From: Sulfitobacter sp. D7
GTDB taxonomy: Bacteria > Pseudomonadota > Alphaproteobacteria > Rhodobacterales > Rhodobacteraceae
Length of the DNA: 64,000 bases
Assembly (NCBI RefSeq): GCF_003611275.1
Contig: NZ_CP020695.1
Location: 1 to 64,000 of the forward strand
Direction of reading: 5' to 3'
Shown in pieces: positions 1 through 8,219 of the stretch. Every line of letters begins with the position of its first letter. The stretch's first letter is position 1. The notes beneath the pieces are model-generated. The model saw nothing but the letters and a program-made list of their open reading frames with translations. It ran no database searches and was not told the DNA's origin. The position numbers and the translations under genes are program-made.

Positions 1-32
1 TCCTCGCGCAAGAATCTATTGCACGCATCGCT

Positions 33-79
33 TTAATGGCATTAAGTAACGGAAACAAAAGCGCTACCGAATAATAGCG
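33..79 (+). promoter_or_regulatory. Palindromes in the repABC leader
   Basis: A 13-base palindrome, TTAATG-G-CATTAA, lies at 33-45. A second inverted repeat, CGCTA at 62-66 and TAGCG at 75-79, is separated by eight bases. Both are just upstream of the GTG start of repA at 101. In repABC plasmids RepA, helped by RepB, represses its own operon by binding a palindrome in this position, so the first repeat is a good operator candidate. The RepB partition site can also lie here. The assignment is by position only; the upstream edge of the window cuts the region. Confidence 0.45.
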
Positions 80-100
80 TTACTGAGAGCGAGGGCAGAT

Positions 101-1276
101 GTGACGGACACTGTACACATCAATACACGGATCCGCCGTAATGCGGAAACGCTTTCCGAGGCGTTGGAAAGTCACATGTTGAAGGTCTTTGCGCCCGACG
201 CGCGCAAGGAGCTACGCCGCTTTTCAGCCGGAGAAGCGGCTGAATTGCTTGGAATTTCAACCAGCTTCCTTCGCAAACTCCATTTCGACAATAAGGTCGT
301 TGACGTTCAGACAAGCCCGGGCGGGCGGCGGCATTACAGTGCTGAAGATCTGCTCTCGATCCGGCGCACGCTTGAGTCAACGGCCAAATCGCGCGGTGCC
401 TACCAGCGTGGCCGTCGTGACGGGGACAAACTGCAAGTATTGTCCTTTTTGAACTTCAAAGGCGGCAGCGGAAAGACGACGAGCGCAATCCATGCGGCGC
501 AACGACTGGCCTTGAAGGGCTACCGTGTGCTCTGCGTCGATATTGACCCGCAAGCGTCTCTAACAACGCTTTTTGGCTATCGGCCCGAGTATGATTTCCT
601 GAACTCGGGGACCATCTACGATGCCATCCAATATGACGATCCGGTCCCTTTGGCCGATGTCATTCAGAAAACATTCTTTACTGGCATTGATCTTGCTCCC
701 GGCGGGTTGATGCTTCAGGAGTTTGAGCATGAAACCCCCCAAGCTCTGCTGAACAACACCCAGCCGGCATTTTTCGCCCGGTTGGCGACCTCTCTGCAGG
801 ACGTAGAGCAAGATTACGACGTGGTTATCTTCGATTGCCCGCCGCAACTGGGGTACCTCACGATGTCGGCGCTTTGCGCCTCGACGGGCGTGTTAATCAC
901 AGTGGTCCCAAACATGCTCGACGTCGCATCGATGTCGCAGTTCCTGCAGATGAGCGCGGACCTGCTTGATGTAGTCTCTAATGCAGGAGCAAGCATGGAA
1001 TTTGATTTCCTGCGTTTCCTGATAAATCGGTACGAGCCGAATGATGGGCCGCAACAACAGGTTCTATCTTTCCTGCGCCAGCTCTTTGACGAGGAAGTCA
1101 TGGTCGCACCGATGTTGAAATCCACCGCGATTTCGGATGCCGGGCTGACGCATCAGACGATTTATGAGGTCGACCGGTCCCAATTTCACCGCTCGACCTA
1201 TGACCGGGCGGTGGATTCACTCAATCTTGTGAATGATGAGATCGAAAGCATGATCCAGAAAGCATGGGGGCGGTAA
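101..1276 (+). CDS. repA: Plasmid partition ATPase RepA (ParA family)
   Basis: This is the 391-residue ParA-type ATPase of a repABC replicon. It moves plasmid copies apart together with RepB and represses the operon. Residues about 40-100 form an N-terminal helix-turn-helix region of the type found in RepA. A deviant Walker A motif (KGGSGKTT) sits near residue 120, followed by the Walker A' stretch with DIDPQAS and a Walker B-like VIFDCPPQLG. The length matches RepA proteins of rhizobia and roseobacters. The start is GTG at 101 with a GAGGG ribosome site at 91. The ATG at 99 is out of frame and is followed directly by a stop. The stop codon overlaps the repB start (TAATG), which indicates translational coupling. 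Confidence 0.95.
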   Translation: MTDTVHINTRIRRNAETLSEALESHMLKVFAPDARKELRRFSAGEAAELLGISTSFLRKLHFDNKVVDVQTSPGGRRHYSAEDLLSIRRTLESTAKSRGAYQRGRRDGDKLQVLSFLNFKGGSGKTTSAIHAAQRLALKGYRVLCVDIDPQASLTTLFGYRPEYDFLNSGTIYDAIQYDDPVPLADVIQKTFFTGIDLAPGGLMLQEFEHETPQALLNNTQPAFFARLATSLQDVEQDYDVVIFDCPPQLGYLTMSALCASTGVLITVVPNMLDVASMSQFLQMSADLLDVVSNAGASMEFDFLRFLINRYEPNDGPQQQVLSFLRQLFDEEVMVAPMLKSTAISDAGLTHQTIYEVDRSQFHRSTYDRAVDSLNLVNDEIESMIQKAWGR

Positions 1277-2271
1277 TGGCACGTAAAGGCATTTTATCTT
1301 CTGCACCGGCGAATGTTGAGAAGCCGGAGAAGCCTAAATCCCCCTCGATAGAGCCTAATAAGAGCCGGGGTAAGGCCAGTTTAATGCCGCGCGGCGCGGT
1401 GGGGGCGCTTCAGTCTTCGTTGAACCGGATGCAAGAAAACGCGGTTCAGGAATTGGACGGCAATCTGATCGACATGGCTGGTGTCGAAGACCGTTTAGGC
1501 ACTGATACACAGGCTCAGAAGCAGCTGCAAGACAGCCTCAAAACCTACGGGCAGCAGGTTCCTGTGCTCGTTCGACCCCACCCCAAAACCCCCGGACGGT
1601 TTGAAATTGTCTACGGGCGACGGCGGCTTCAGGCACTGAAAGCGCTTGGGATGCCCGTCAAGGCGATGGTCCGCCAGTTGGACGACCATGCTCTGGTGAT
1701 GGCGCAGGGGCAGGAGAATACCGCGCGACAGGATCTGTCGTTTATCGAAAAGGCGAGCTTTGCTGCTCAGTTAGACGTGGGCGGGCATGACCGGCAGACA
1801 ATCGCAGACGCGCTGTCGATCGATCTGCCGATGGTCAGTCGCATGCTCAAGGTTGGTCATGCGTTTGAGCTACCTTTTTTGCGCCAGATCGGTTCTGCCC
1901 CGTCCATCGGCCGGGACCGCTGGATGGCTTTGGTCAAGCTTTTTGAGCAACCCGCAGCAAAAGCGCGGGCGGACAAACGGATGTCGCAGGCCGACTGGGA
2001 AGGGTTCAATTCAGATGAACGGTTCGAGGCGATCTTTGCCGAAGCCTCAGCCCAGCCCGAGAAAGCTGCCGCCTCCCCTGCCCCATCGGCCAAGCCCCGC
2101 ACCCTGCGGAGCCGTGATGGCAAGGCTTTGGCGGACATTCGCAGCGGCAAGCGTGGTGTCACGGTGACCGTCCCTGCCCGTGCAGCCGAGGGATTTGATA
2201 CATGGCTCGATGCGCATGCAGAAGAGCTTTTGCAAGAGATTCACGACCGCTGGCAAAAGACCCGCGCGTGA
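1276..2271 (+). CDS. repB: Partition-site binding protein RepB (ParB family)
   Basis: RepB binds the centromere-like site and works with RepA in segregation. The protein is 331 residues from the ATG at 1276, which overlaps the repA stop and gives the N-terminus MARKGIL, close to that of known RepB proteins; an upstream in-frame ATG at 1264 is less likely. The ParB/Srx-like nuclease-fold domain covers about residues 50-150, with the box YGRRRLQA and the ENTARQDLSFIEKA stretch. A helix-turn-helix segment (about 160-185, TIADALSIDLPMVSRML) follows. The C-terminal part is the RepB-specific dimerisation region. It is the second gene of the repABC operon and the ctRNA gene follows it. Confidence 0.94.
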   Translation: MARKGILSSAPANVEKPEKPKSPSIEPNKSRGKASLMPRGAVGALQSSLNRMQENAVQELDGNLIDMAGVEDRLGTDTQAQKQLQDSLKTYGQQVPVLVRPHPKTPGRFEIVYGRRRLQALKALGMPVKAMVRQLDDHALVMAQGQENTARQDLSFIEKASFAAQLDVGGHDRQTIADALSIDLPMVSRMLKVGHAFELPFLRQIGSAPSIGRDRWMALVKLFEQPAAKARADKRMSQADWEGFNSDERFEAIFAEASAQPEKAAASPAPSAKPRTLRSRDGKALADIRSGKRGVTVTVPARAAEGFDTWLDAHAEELLQEIHDRWQKTRA

Positions 2272-2312
2272 GAAATTGAGGAAGTAGCAACAGGAGGCAC
2301 ATCCAAGACCAC

Positions 2313-2345
2313 AAAAAAAGCCCCCCAGGATAAATCCCGGAAGGC
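2313..2345 (-). terminator. Intrinsic terminator of the ctRNA
   Basis: On the minus strand an 11-bp stem with a four-base loop is followed by seven T residues. This is both the ctRNA terminator and its target-recognition hairpin. The same DNA on the plus strand can fold in the repC leader, as expected for attenuation-type control of repC. Confidence 0.88.
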
Positions 2346-2362
2346 CCTTCTCAAACTTTGCA
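2313..2362 (-). ncRNA. Counter-transcribed RNA (incA-type) between repB and repC
   Basis: On the minus strand there is a near-ideal promoter: TTGACA (plus 2392-2397), a 17-base spacer and CTATCT (plus 2369-2374). It should start a transcript near 2362. The transcript would be about 50 nucleotides and end in a strong intrinsic terminator. That terminator has an 11-bp stem (2335-2345 with 2320-2330, including G-U pairs), a UUUA loop, and seven U residues encoded by 2313-2319. Position, orientation, size and structure match the antisense RNA that controls repC expression in repABC plasmids. The RNA would pair with the repC leader, and it is normally the main incompatibility determinant of such plasmids. 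Confidence 0.9.
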
Positions 2363-2368
2363 CCTTCG

Positions 2369-2397
2369 AGATAGCCCCAAAGATTTATCGATGTCAA
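2369..2397 (-). promoter_or_regulatory. Promoter of the antisense ctRNA
   Basis: The -35 element is a perfect TTGACA, read on the minus strand at 2392-2397. The -10 element is CTATCT at 2369-2374, with exactly 17 bases between them. It fires away from repC and into the repB-repC spacer. No equally good promoter is visible on the plus strand here, so repC probably depends on the repAB transcript. Confidence 0.85.
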
Positions 2398-2447
2398 CTC
2401 TACCCGATGGGATAGGGCCGGTATTTTGTTGTCTTTCGTGATTTTAA

Positions 2448-3602
2448 ATGGAAAACACGTTCCGAACTGGGTTCGGGCGGCCGAAATCGGCTACCCAAGT
2501 GTCATGCGAGGGGCCGGACAAATGGGCTTTGCTCGACCGGCTGACAACTGCGGCTGACTGTTTTGAATTGTCGCACCGCACCCTCACCGTATTGAAGGCG
2601 TTGCTCAGCTTTCTGCCGAGCCGTCATATTCCAGATGGCGCGGCAGGGATCGTATTTGCCTCGAACGCCCGGCTGTCTGAGCGGTTGCACGGGATGCCTG
2701 AAAGCACGCTTCGACGGCATCTTGCCCAGCTTGTCCGTGTCGGGCTTATTGCCCGGCACGATAGCCCCAATCGCAAACGCTTTGCACGAAACCGGGGCGG
2801 CGCGATTGCGCTGGCCTTTGGCTTTGACCTCTCCCCCCTTGTCGTTCAGTCAGATATGATAGAGACAGCCGCTCAGGCAGCCGAAGCGCACAGTGAGCGG
2901 CTGCAAGCGCTGAGGGACCGGGTGCTTGTTCTGAGGCACGCGCTGATCCGTCAGGGTGGCGCTGAGGGGGTGGCAAATGAGGCGGGGCGTGTCCTTCGGC
3001 GCAAGCCGGATGAAGCGGCATTGACCCTTCTTGAGAATGCATTACGTGAGGCGCTTGAGAGCACGGCCACCATTGTTGATGAAGCCGAAGCAGAACCGGT
3101 TTCCCCTGCCCCATCTACAGAACAAATGAGCGCCAGCGACGGCGAAAATGAGCGGCACATACAGGATTCAATTAAATCCTATTTTGACTCTGAACAGCAG
3201 AGCGGTCCGAAAGACGCCCTCCCTCACTCGGCTGACAACATTGACAGTGAAGACAACAAGCCAAAAAAAGGGGTCACTTTTGCTGAGGTGGTCGCTGCTT
3301 GCAAAGAAGTTCAAAGCTTCTTCCCAGAAGCGATGCGCAATTGGAGTGACATTGTACGGATCGGAGATCAGATTGCCCCAATGCTGGGGATTGACCTGCC
3401 GGTCTTAAATGAGGCAAAACGGGACATGGGTGCGGAGAGCGCAGCGGTGACAGTCCTTTGTCTGCTTGAGAAAGCCGCGACCATCCGAAGCCCGGGCGCA
3501 TATCTTCGCCGTTTGACCCAAATGGCCCGTAATGGCGCTTTTTCCCTTAATCCCATGGTGGCAGCACTGGTAAATCAGCGCAATTGTCAGCTGACAATTT
3601 GA
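2448..3602 (+). CDS. repC: Replication initiator RepC
   Basis: RepC is the initiator of repABC replicons and acts mainly in cis; the replication origin usually lies inside its own gene. The 384-residue product has an N-terminal winged-helix DNA-binding region (about residues 25-130, with STLRRHLAQLVRVGLI and an Arg/Lys-rich wing) and a less conserved hinge rich in Glu, Ser and Asp (about 210-280). A short conserved C-terminal domain (about 285-370) follows. A relatively AT-rich stretch near 3160-3200 in the hinge-coding region could be the origin, by analogy with other repC genes. The start at 2448 follows the ctRNA region by about 50 bases, as is usual. Confidence 0.94.
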   Translation: MENTFRTGFGRPKSATQVSCEGPDKWALLDRLTTAADCFELSHRTLTVLKALLSFLPSRHIPDGAAGIVFASNARLSERLHGMPESTLRRHLAQLVRVGLIARHDSPNRKRFARNRGGAIALAFGFDLSPLVVQSDMIETAAQAAEAHSERLQALRDRVLVLRHALIRQGGAEGVANEAGRVLRRKPDEAALTLLENALREALESTATIVDEAEAEPVSPAPSTEQMSASDGENERHIQDSIKSYFDSEQQSGPKDALPHSADNIDSEDNKPKKGVTFAEVVAACKEVQSFFPEAMRNWSDIVRIGDQIAPMLGIDLPVLNEAKRDMGAESAAVTVLCLLEKAATIRSPGAYLRRLTQMARNGAFSLNPMVAALVNQRNCQLTI

Positions 3603-3640
3603 AAACCTACGGTTTTACAATGGGTTAGGCATATGTATGC
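3602..3640. repeat. Inverted repeats just downstream of repC
   Basis: Two short palindromes follow the repC stop: AAAACC-TAC-GGTTTT at 3602-3616 and GCATA-TG-TATGC at 3629-3640. The first could form a weak hairpin, but it lacks a clear T tract. Partition palindromes are often found beside repABC genes, so either element could be a RepB site. Function is not shown by the sequence alone. Confidence 0.35.
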
Positions 3641-3755
3641 TTGGCAATCGGGGCCAAAATACTGAATTGGTGGGGTTTGTCGGGCAAAATACGCCCCCAC
3701 ACTTCACCCTTGAAGGCGCAGCGGCTAAATTGGCCTCAGTTTTCCGGGAAAGCCC

Positions 3756-5723
3756 ATGACCTCCGTTCGCCTACGCCTGCTGATCCTCGCGCTAACACCG
3801 CTTATCGTGTTGATGCCGCTGCTGCTGGTCTTGGGCATGTCGCGTTGGACGGCGGACTATGACGAAGTGCTCATCGCGAATGTCGAGAGCGAGTTGAGGA
3901 TCGCCAACCAGTATCTCGCGCGGTTGTTGGCGCAGACCGGCAATGAACTGGATGCCGTCGCAGGCTCGGTCGAATTTGCCCGCTTGCTTGAGATGCCGAC
4001 CGCAGATCGGGTGGCCTCATTTGCCGAGATACAAGATCGGCTGGGCTTGGATTTTCTGCGCTTCCTCCCCCTCGAAACAGCGGTCGATGAAGGCGAGGAT
4101 TGGCCGGTGATCGCCCGCGCGGCGCGGGGAGCACGCGGGGCGGAGATCGACGTATTTAGCAATGCACGGCTGACAACTTTGAACGACGCGCTTGCGGTAC
4201 GCGCGCAGGTGCCGGTGATCGACACGCCCGCCGCCGTGCCCACCAACCGAAAAGTCGAAGACCGCGGGATGGTGGTCCATGCGGCAAGCCCGGTTGCGCT
4301 GAACGGCAGGCAGGGCGTTTTGGTTGGCGGAATGCTTTTGAACCGAAACCTCGACTTCATCGATACGATCAACGACCTAGTCTATTTGAACGCGGTGACC
4401 GGCGGCGACCGGCAGGGGACCGCGACGCTGTTCCTCGACGATCTGCGCATCTCGACCAATGTGCGCCTGTTCGAGGATGTGCGCGCCCTTGGCACGCGCG
4501 TCTCGGCCGAAGTGCGGGAGGCCGTGTTGATCGAAGGGCGCACTTGGCTCGACCGGGCGTTTGTGGTGAACGATTGGTATATCTCAGGCTACCAGCCCAT
4601 CACCGACAGTTTCGGGGAGCGGGTAGGGATGCTCTATGTCGGTTTTCTTGAGGCGCCTTTTGCGCAGGCGAAGCGCGAGGCGTTCTGGTGGATGCTGGCG
4701 GCCTTCTTTGCCGTGCTGGCCCTCTCGGCGCCGGTGTTCCTGTGGCTGGCGCGGGGAATCTTCTCGCCGCTTGAACGGATGACAAAGGTCATGCACCGCG
4801 TCGGCAAGGGAGAGCTTTCGGCGCGGATCGGGCCAGTGCCCGCGCGGGATGAGATCGGCGCGGTGGCGCATCACCTCGATTGGTTGCTGGAGCAGGTTCA
4901 AGAACGCGACCGGCAGTTGCGCAGTTGGAATGATGAGCTGAACCAGCGCGTGGATCAGCGTACCGGTGAATTGCGCGAGGCGAATGAGAAGTTGGAGCAG
5001 ACCTTCCGCCAGTTGGTGATGAGCGAAAAGCTCGCCTCCATCGGGGAAATCACCGCCGGGGTCGCCCATGAGATCAACAACCCGGTCGCGGTCATCATGG
5101 GCAATGTCGATGTCATCCGTGAGACCCTAGGCGAGGATGCCGCGCCCGTGGCCACGGAACTGGGGCTGATCGACAGACAACTGTCGCGGATCGAGGTGAT
5201 CGTCGGCAAATTGCTGAAGTTCGCCGCGCCGTCTGAGTTTTCCGACTGTGAACATAATATCGCGCTACGGCCCTTGGTGCAGGATTGCCTCGTGCTCGTT
5301 GATCATCTGATCAGCCGGGGCGGGATTGAGGTGGATTGCGATTTTGAAGAGGTCCCGCCCGTGCGCGCGGACTCGGGCGAGATTCAGCAAGTCGTGGTGA
5401 ACCTTGTGGTCAATGCCGTGCAGGCGATGCGGGGGGCAGGGCGGTTGGATCTGTATCTAAGGTCTGAGGAGCGCGACGCTGTGCCCGGTGTCGCGCTTTC
5501 TGTCCATGACAGTGGGCCGGGGGTGCCAGAGGCGTTGCTCGGCTCGCTGTTCGATCCCTTCTTTACCACGAAACCCGGAGAGGGGACGGGGCTGGGCCTG
5601 TCGATCTCTCAGACGCTGATCCAGCGCGCCGGGGGGATCATCACGGTGCGCAACCGGGACGAGGGAGGCGCGGCCTTTACCGTCTGGCTGCCGCAAGCGC
5701 CCGATGATGCAGCCCCCCCCTGA
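3756..5723 (+). CDS. Membrane sensor histidine kinase with Cache domain
   Basis: This 655-residue protein has a first membrane helix at about 7-28 and a large periplasmic Cache-type sensing domain (about 30-300). A second helix (about 306-326) and HAMP (about 327-380) follow, then a coiled coil, HisKA and HATPase. The phosphoacceptor is His438 in GVAHEINNP. An N box (VVNLVVNAVQAM) and G boxes (DSGPGVP, GTGLGLSIS) show an intact kinase core. The layout resembles DctB-like sensors of organic acids. No response regulator gene lies next to it on either side or elsewhere in the window, so it is an orphan here. The ligand cannot be predicted. The stop codon lies inside a strong hairpin. Confidence 0.9.
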   Translation: MTSVRLRLLILALTPLIVLMPLLLVLGMSRWTADYDEVLIANVESELRIANQYLARLLAQTGNELDAVAGSVEFARLLEMPTADRVASFAEIQDRLGLDFLRFLPLETAVDEGEDWPVIARAARGARGAEIDVFSNARLTTLNDALAVRAQVPVIDTPAAVPTNRKVEDRGMVVHAASPVALNGRQGVLVGGMLLNRNLDFIDTINDLVYLNAVTGGDRQGTATLFLDDLRISTNVRLFEDVRALGTRVSAEVREAVLIEGRTWLDRAFVVNDWYISGYQPITDSFGERVGMLYVGFLEAPFAQAKREAFWWMLAAFFAVLALSAPVFLWLARGIFSPLERMTKVMHRVGKGELSARIGPVPARDEIGAVAHHLDWLLEQVQERDRQLRSWNDELNQRVDQRTGELREANEKLEQTFRQLVMSEKLASIGEITAGVAHEINNPVAVIMGNVDVIRETLGEDAAPVATELGLIDRQLSRIEVIVGKLLKFAAPSEFSDCEHNIALRPLVQDCLVLVDHLISRGGIEVDCDFEEVPPVRADSGEIQQVVVNLVVNAVQAMRGAGRLDLYLRSEERDAVPGVALSVHDSGPGVPEALLGSLFDPFFTTKPGEGTGLGLSISQTLIQRAGGIITVRNRDEGGAAFTVWLPQAPDDAAPP

Positions 5724-5748
5724 ACGCGCGCGGCGCGTTTAGGGGGGG
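5714..5748. terminator. 16-bp-stem hairpin between convergent genes
   Basis: The arms 5714-5729 and 5733-5748 pair over 16 positions with one G-T wobble and a three-base loop. The hairpin includes the kinase stop codon and stands just before the end of the convergent M42 peptidase gene. It has no T tract on either strand, but its strength and position suggest a bidirectional transcription stop or an RNA-protecting structure. Confidence 0.65.
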
Positions 5749-5757
5749 CAGGGGGCT

Positions 5758-6810
5758 TTAGGCGGCCTTGCCGTCGAAGCCTTCCAGATAGGCCACGAGG
5801 ATATCAAGCGCCGCCTGTAGGTCACTCTTGGAGACCATCTCCGTCACCGTGTGGATGTAGCGGGTGCCGACCACGATCCCCACCGCCCGCGCGCCTGCGG
5901 CAGCCTGCTGCGCCGCGGCGCCATCTTGTCCACCGGCGGCGAGCATGGTGCGTTGAAAAGGAATGTCACGTTCCAAGGCCAGGTCTTCAATCTCACTGAC
6001 AAGACCCACATCGGCGATAAAACTGCTGTCGCGCACGTGCAGGCCAAACCCTTTGCCAAGGCGCGTCGTCGCCAAATGGTCGGGCACGCCGGGCGTGTCG
6101 CAGGCCAGCGTCGTGTCGATGCCAAGACCGATGTCGGGCTGCACTTTATAGGCCGCCGTACGCGCGCCGCGCAGGCCGACTTCCTCCTGACAAGTGAAGG
6201 CCACGTGAATTTCCGCCCCGCGCCCCTTGTCGGCCAGCTTGCGGATCGCTTCGATCCCCAGCCAGCAGGCGACGCGGTTGTCGAGCGCCTTAGACACAAA
6301 TTGATCGCCCATTTCGAGGAAAGGTTCATCCATCACCACGAAGTCACCGACCTTGACGATGTCCTTGGCTTTTTCGCCCAGTCCCAGATCGACGAAGAAC
6401 TCCGACACTTCGGGAATTTTCTTGCGGTCTTCGGCAGAAGAGATGTGAATGGGCTTACCGCCGGGGTTCATCACGCCCTTCAGATCGCCCTGATCGGTGC
6501 AGACCAACACTCGGCGCGAGAAGAGGTTGCGCGGATCAAAACCCCCCACGGGTTGAAGGTACAGAAACCCGTCTTTCGAGATATGGCTGACCAGAAACCC
6601 GATCTCATCCATGTGGCACAACAGCATGATCTTGGGCGCTTTGCCGTCGCCTGCCGTCGCATCACGGCGGCAGAGGAGGGAACCCATGGCGTCGGTCTCT
6701 ACATGGTCGAACAGGCCCTCGATCTGCTGGGTGATCAGGTCACGCACGCGGTGCTCGCGCCCCGGAACGCCGGGGGTTTCGCAAAGGTCTTTGAGTAGGT
6801 CGATGTTCAT
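5758..6810 (-). CDS. M42 family metallopeptidase (glutamyl aminopeptidase/endoglucanase-like)
   Basis: This is a 350-residue cytosolic zinc or cobalt aminopeptidase of the M42 (FrvX/PepA-like) family. These enzymes remove N-terminal residues from peptides and often form large tetrahedral complexes. The metal-site motifs are in the expected order: LLCHMDEIGF near residue 86, KALDNRVACW near 180, the catalytic CQEEVGLRG near 215, GIDTT near 237 and the final RYIHT near 322. It is transcribed leftward and is not coupled to its neighbours. It ends 10 bases from the kinase hairpin and starts 95 bases from the end of the TRAP operon. The substrate is unknown. Confidence 0.9.
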   Translation of the reverse strand: MNIDLLKDLCETPGVPGREHRVRDLITQQIEGLFDHVETDAMGSLLCRRDATAGDGKAPKIMLLCHMDEIGFLVSHISKDGFLYLQPVGGFDPRNLFSRRVLVCTDQGDLKGVMNPGGKPIHISSAEDRKKIPEVSEFFVDLGLGEKAKDIVKVGDFVVMDEPFLEMGDQFVSKALDNRVACWLGIEAIRKLADKGRGAEIHVAFTCQEEVGLRGARTAAYKVQPDIGLGIDTTLACDTPGVPDHLATTRLGKGFGLHVRDSSFIADVGLVSEIEDLALERDIPFQRTMLAAGGQDGAAAQQAAAGARAVGIVVGTRYIHTVTEMVSKSDLQAALDILVAYLEGFDGKAA

Positions 6811-6905
6811 GCTGGCCTCATCCTTGGTGATTTGGCCGCACTATCGCGCCGCGCTGGTCGAAGTGCAAACAGACGCGGCGCGATGAGGCTGAGAGGGCAG
6901 GGGGC

Positions 6906-8219
6906 TTACATCTGCCCCGGTAGGAAAAGCACCAGCGCGGGGAAGATCAGCAGCAGGATCAGCCGCAGGATATCGACCAGCCAGAAGGGCGTGACCCCGC
7001 GAAAGATCGTCCCGGTAGAGACATCGCCGACCACGCCCTTAAGCACAAAGACGTTCAGACCCACGGGAGGGGTAATCAGGCTAATCTCTGTCACTACGAC
7101 GACGATGATACCGAACCACACCGGATCAAACCCAAGGCTGGTGACCAGTGGAAAGAAGATCGGCACCGTCAGCAACAGCATCGACATGCTCTCGAAAATG
7201 CAGCCAAGCGCGATGTAGATCAAAAGGATCAGCCCCATGACCACCCATGGGCCGAGGTCCAGCGCCGTGACGGTCGCCAGCAGCCCTTCGGGCAGGCCCG
7301 CGAGGTTCACGAAGTTTGAGAAAATCCATGCGCCAATCAGCACCGAGAAAAGCGAGGCGGACGTGAGCGTCGTTTCCTCCAGCACCTCACGCAGTCCGGC
7401 CCAGCTGAGCCCGCCACGCGCCCAAGCGATGAGGAAAGCACCCGCAGCCCCCATGCCCGCCGCTTCGGTCGGGGAGAAAGCCAAATGGATTGGCCAGAAA
7501 TCAAGCACACCGTAGAGCCCGCCGATCACCAGCGCAAAGAGCGCCAGCACCGACCAAACGTGGTTCAGCGCGCGCAGCCGCTCACCCCATGTGGCGCGGG
7601 GGCCAGCGGGGCCTGCCTCGGGGTTCATGGCGACGGAAAAGCGCACCGCGCAGAGGTAAAGAAGGATGCCAAGCGCGCCGGGCACGATGCCCGCGATGAA
7701 CAGCGCGCCGATAGAGGTCTCGGTCAGCAGCCCATAGATCACAAGGATCACCGACGGCGGGATCAGGATGCCGAGCGTGCCGCCAGCGGCAATGGACGCG
7801 GTCGAAAGACTGTCAGCATAGCCGTATTTGCGCATCTCTGGCATGGCGACTTTGGACATGGTCGCCGCCGTGGCCAAGGACGAGCCACAGATCGCCGCAA
7901 AGCCCCCGCAAGCCACGATGGTGGCCATGGCCAAGCCGCCCCGGAAGTGCCCCAGAAAGGCGTTGGAGACTTGGTAAAGCTCACGGCTGATGCCGCCTTT
8001 GTTCACGAAGAGCCCCATGAGGATGAAAAGCGGGATCACCGACAGCCCGTAGTCTTGGCTGGTGTCGATAATCAGCCGCGACACCATAGAGATTGAGGCG
8101 CGGTAGCTGGTTTCATAGACCAGCCCGACCATCCCAACGAGGCCCATGGCAAAGGCAATCGGCAAGCGTAGCAAGACGAGGGCAAAAACGGCGGCAAAGC
8201 CGATGGCAGATGCGATCAT
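6906..8219 (-). CDS. TRAP transporter large permease (DctM family)
   Basis: This 437-residue protein has about 12 hydrophobic segments and is the ion-coupled large membrane subunit of a TRAP importer. Family signatures include the GGFAAICGSSLATAATM loop near residue 105 and the GTLGILIPPS element near 150. It forms the third gene of a leftward dctP-dctQ-dctM unit and overlaps the small permease gene by four bases (ATGA). The transported compound is probably an organic acid. Because this unit abuts the MarR/Rieske operon and shares a putative operator with it, I infer that it brings in that operon's substrate. Confidence 0.93.
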   Translation of the reverse strand: MIASAIGFAAVFALVLLRLPIAFAMGLVGMVGLVYETSYRASISMVSRLIIDTSQDYGLSVIPLFILMGLFVNKGGISRELYQVSNAFLGHFRGGLAMATIVACGGFAAICGSSLATAATMSKVAMPEMRKYGYADSLSTASIAAGGTLGILIPPSVILVIYGLLTETSIGALFIAGIVPGALGILLYLCAVRFSVAMNPEAGPAGPRATWGERLRALNHVWSVLALFALVIGGLYGVLDFWPIHLAFSPTEAAGMGAAGAFLIAWARGGLSWAGLREVLEETTLTSASLFSVLIGAWIFSNFVNLAGLPEGLLATVTALDLGPWVVMGLILLIYIALGCIFESMSMLLLTVPIFFPLVTSLGFDPVWFGIIVVVVTEISLITPPVGLNVFVLKGVVGDVSTGTIFRGVTPFWLVDILRLILLLIFPALVLFLPGQM

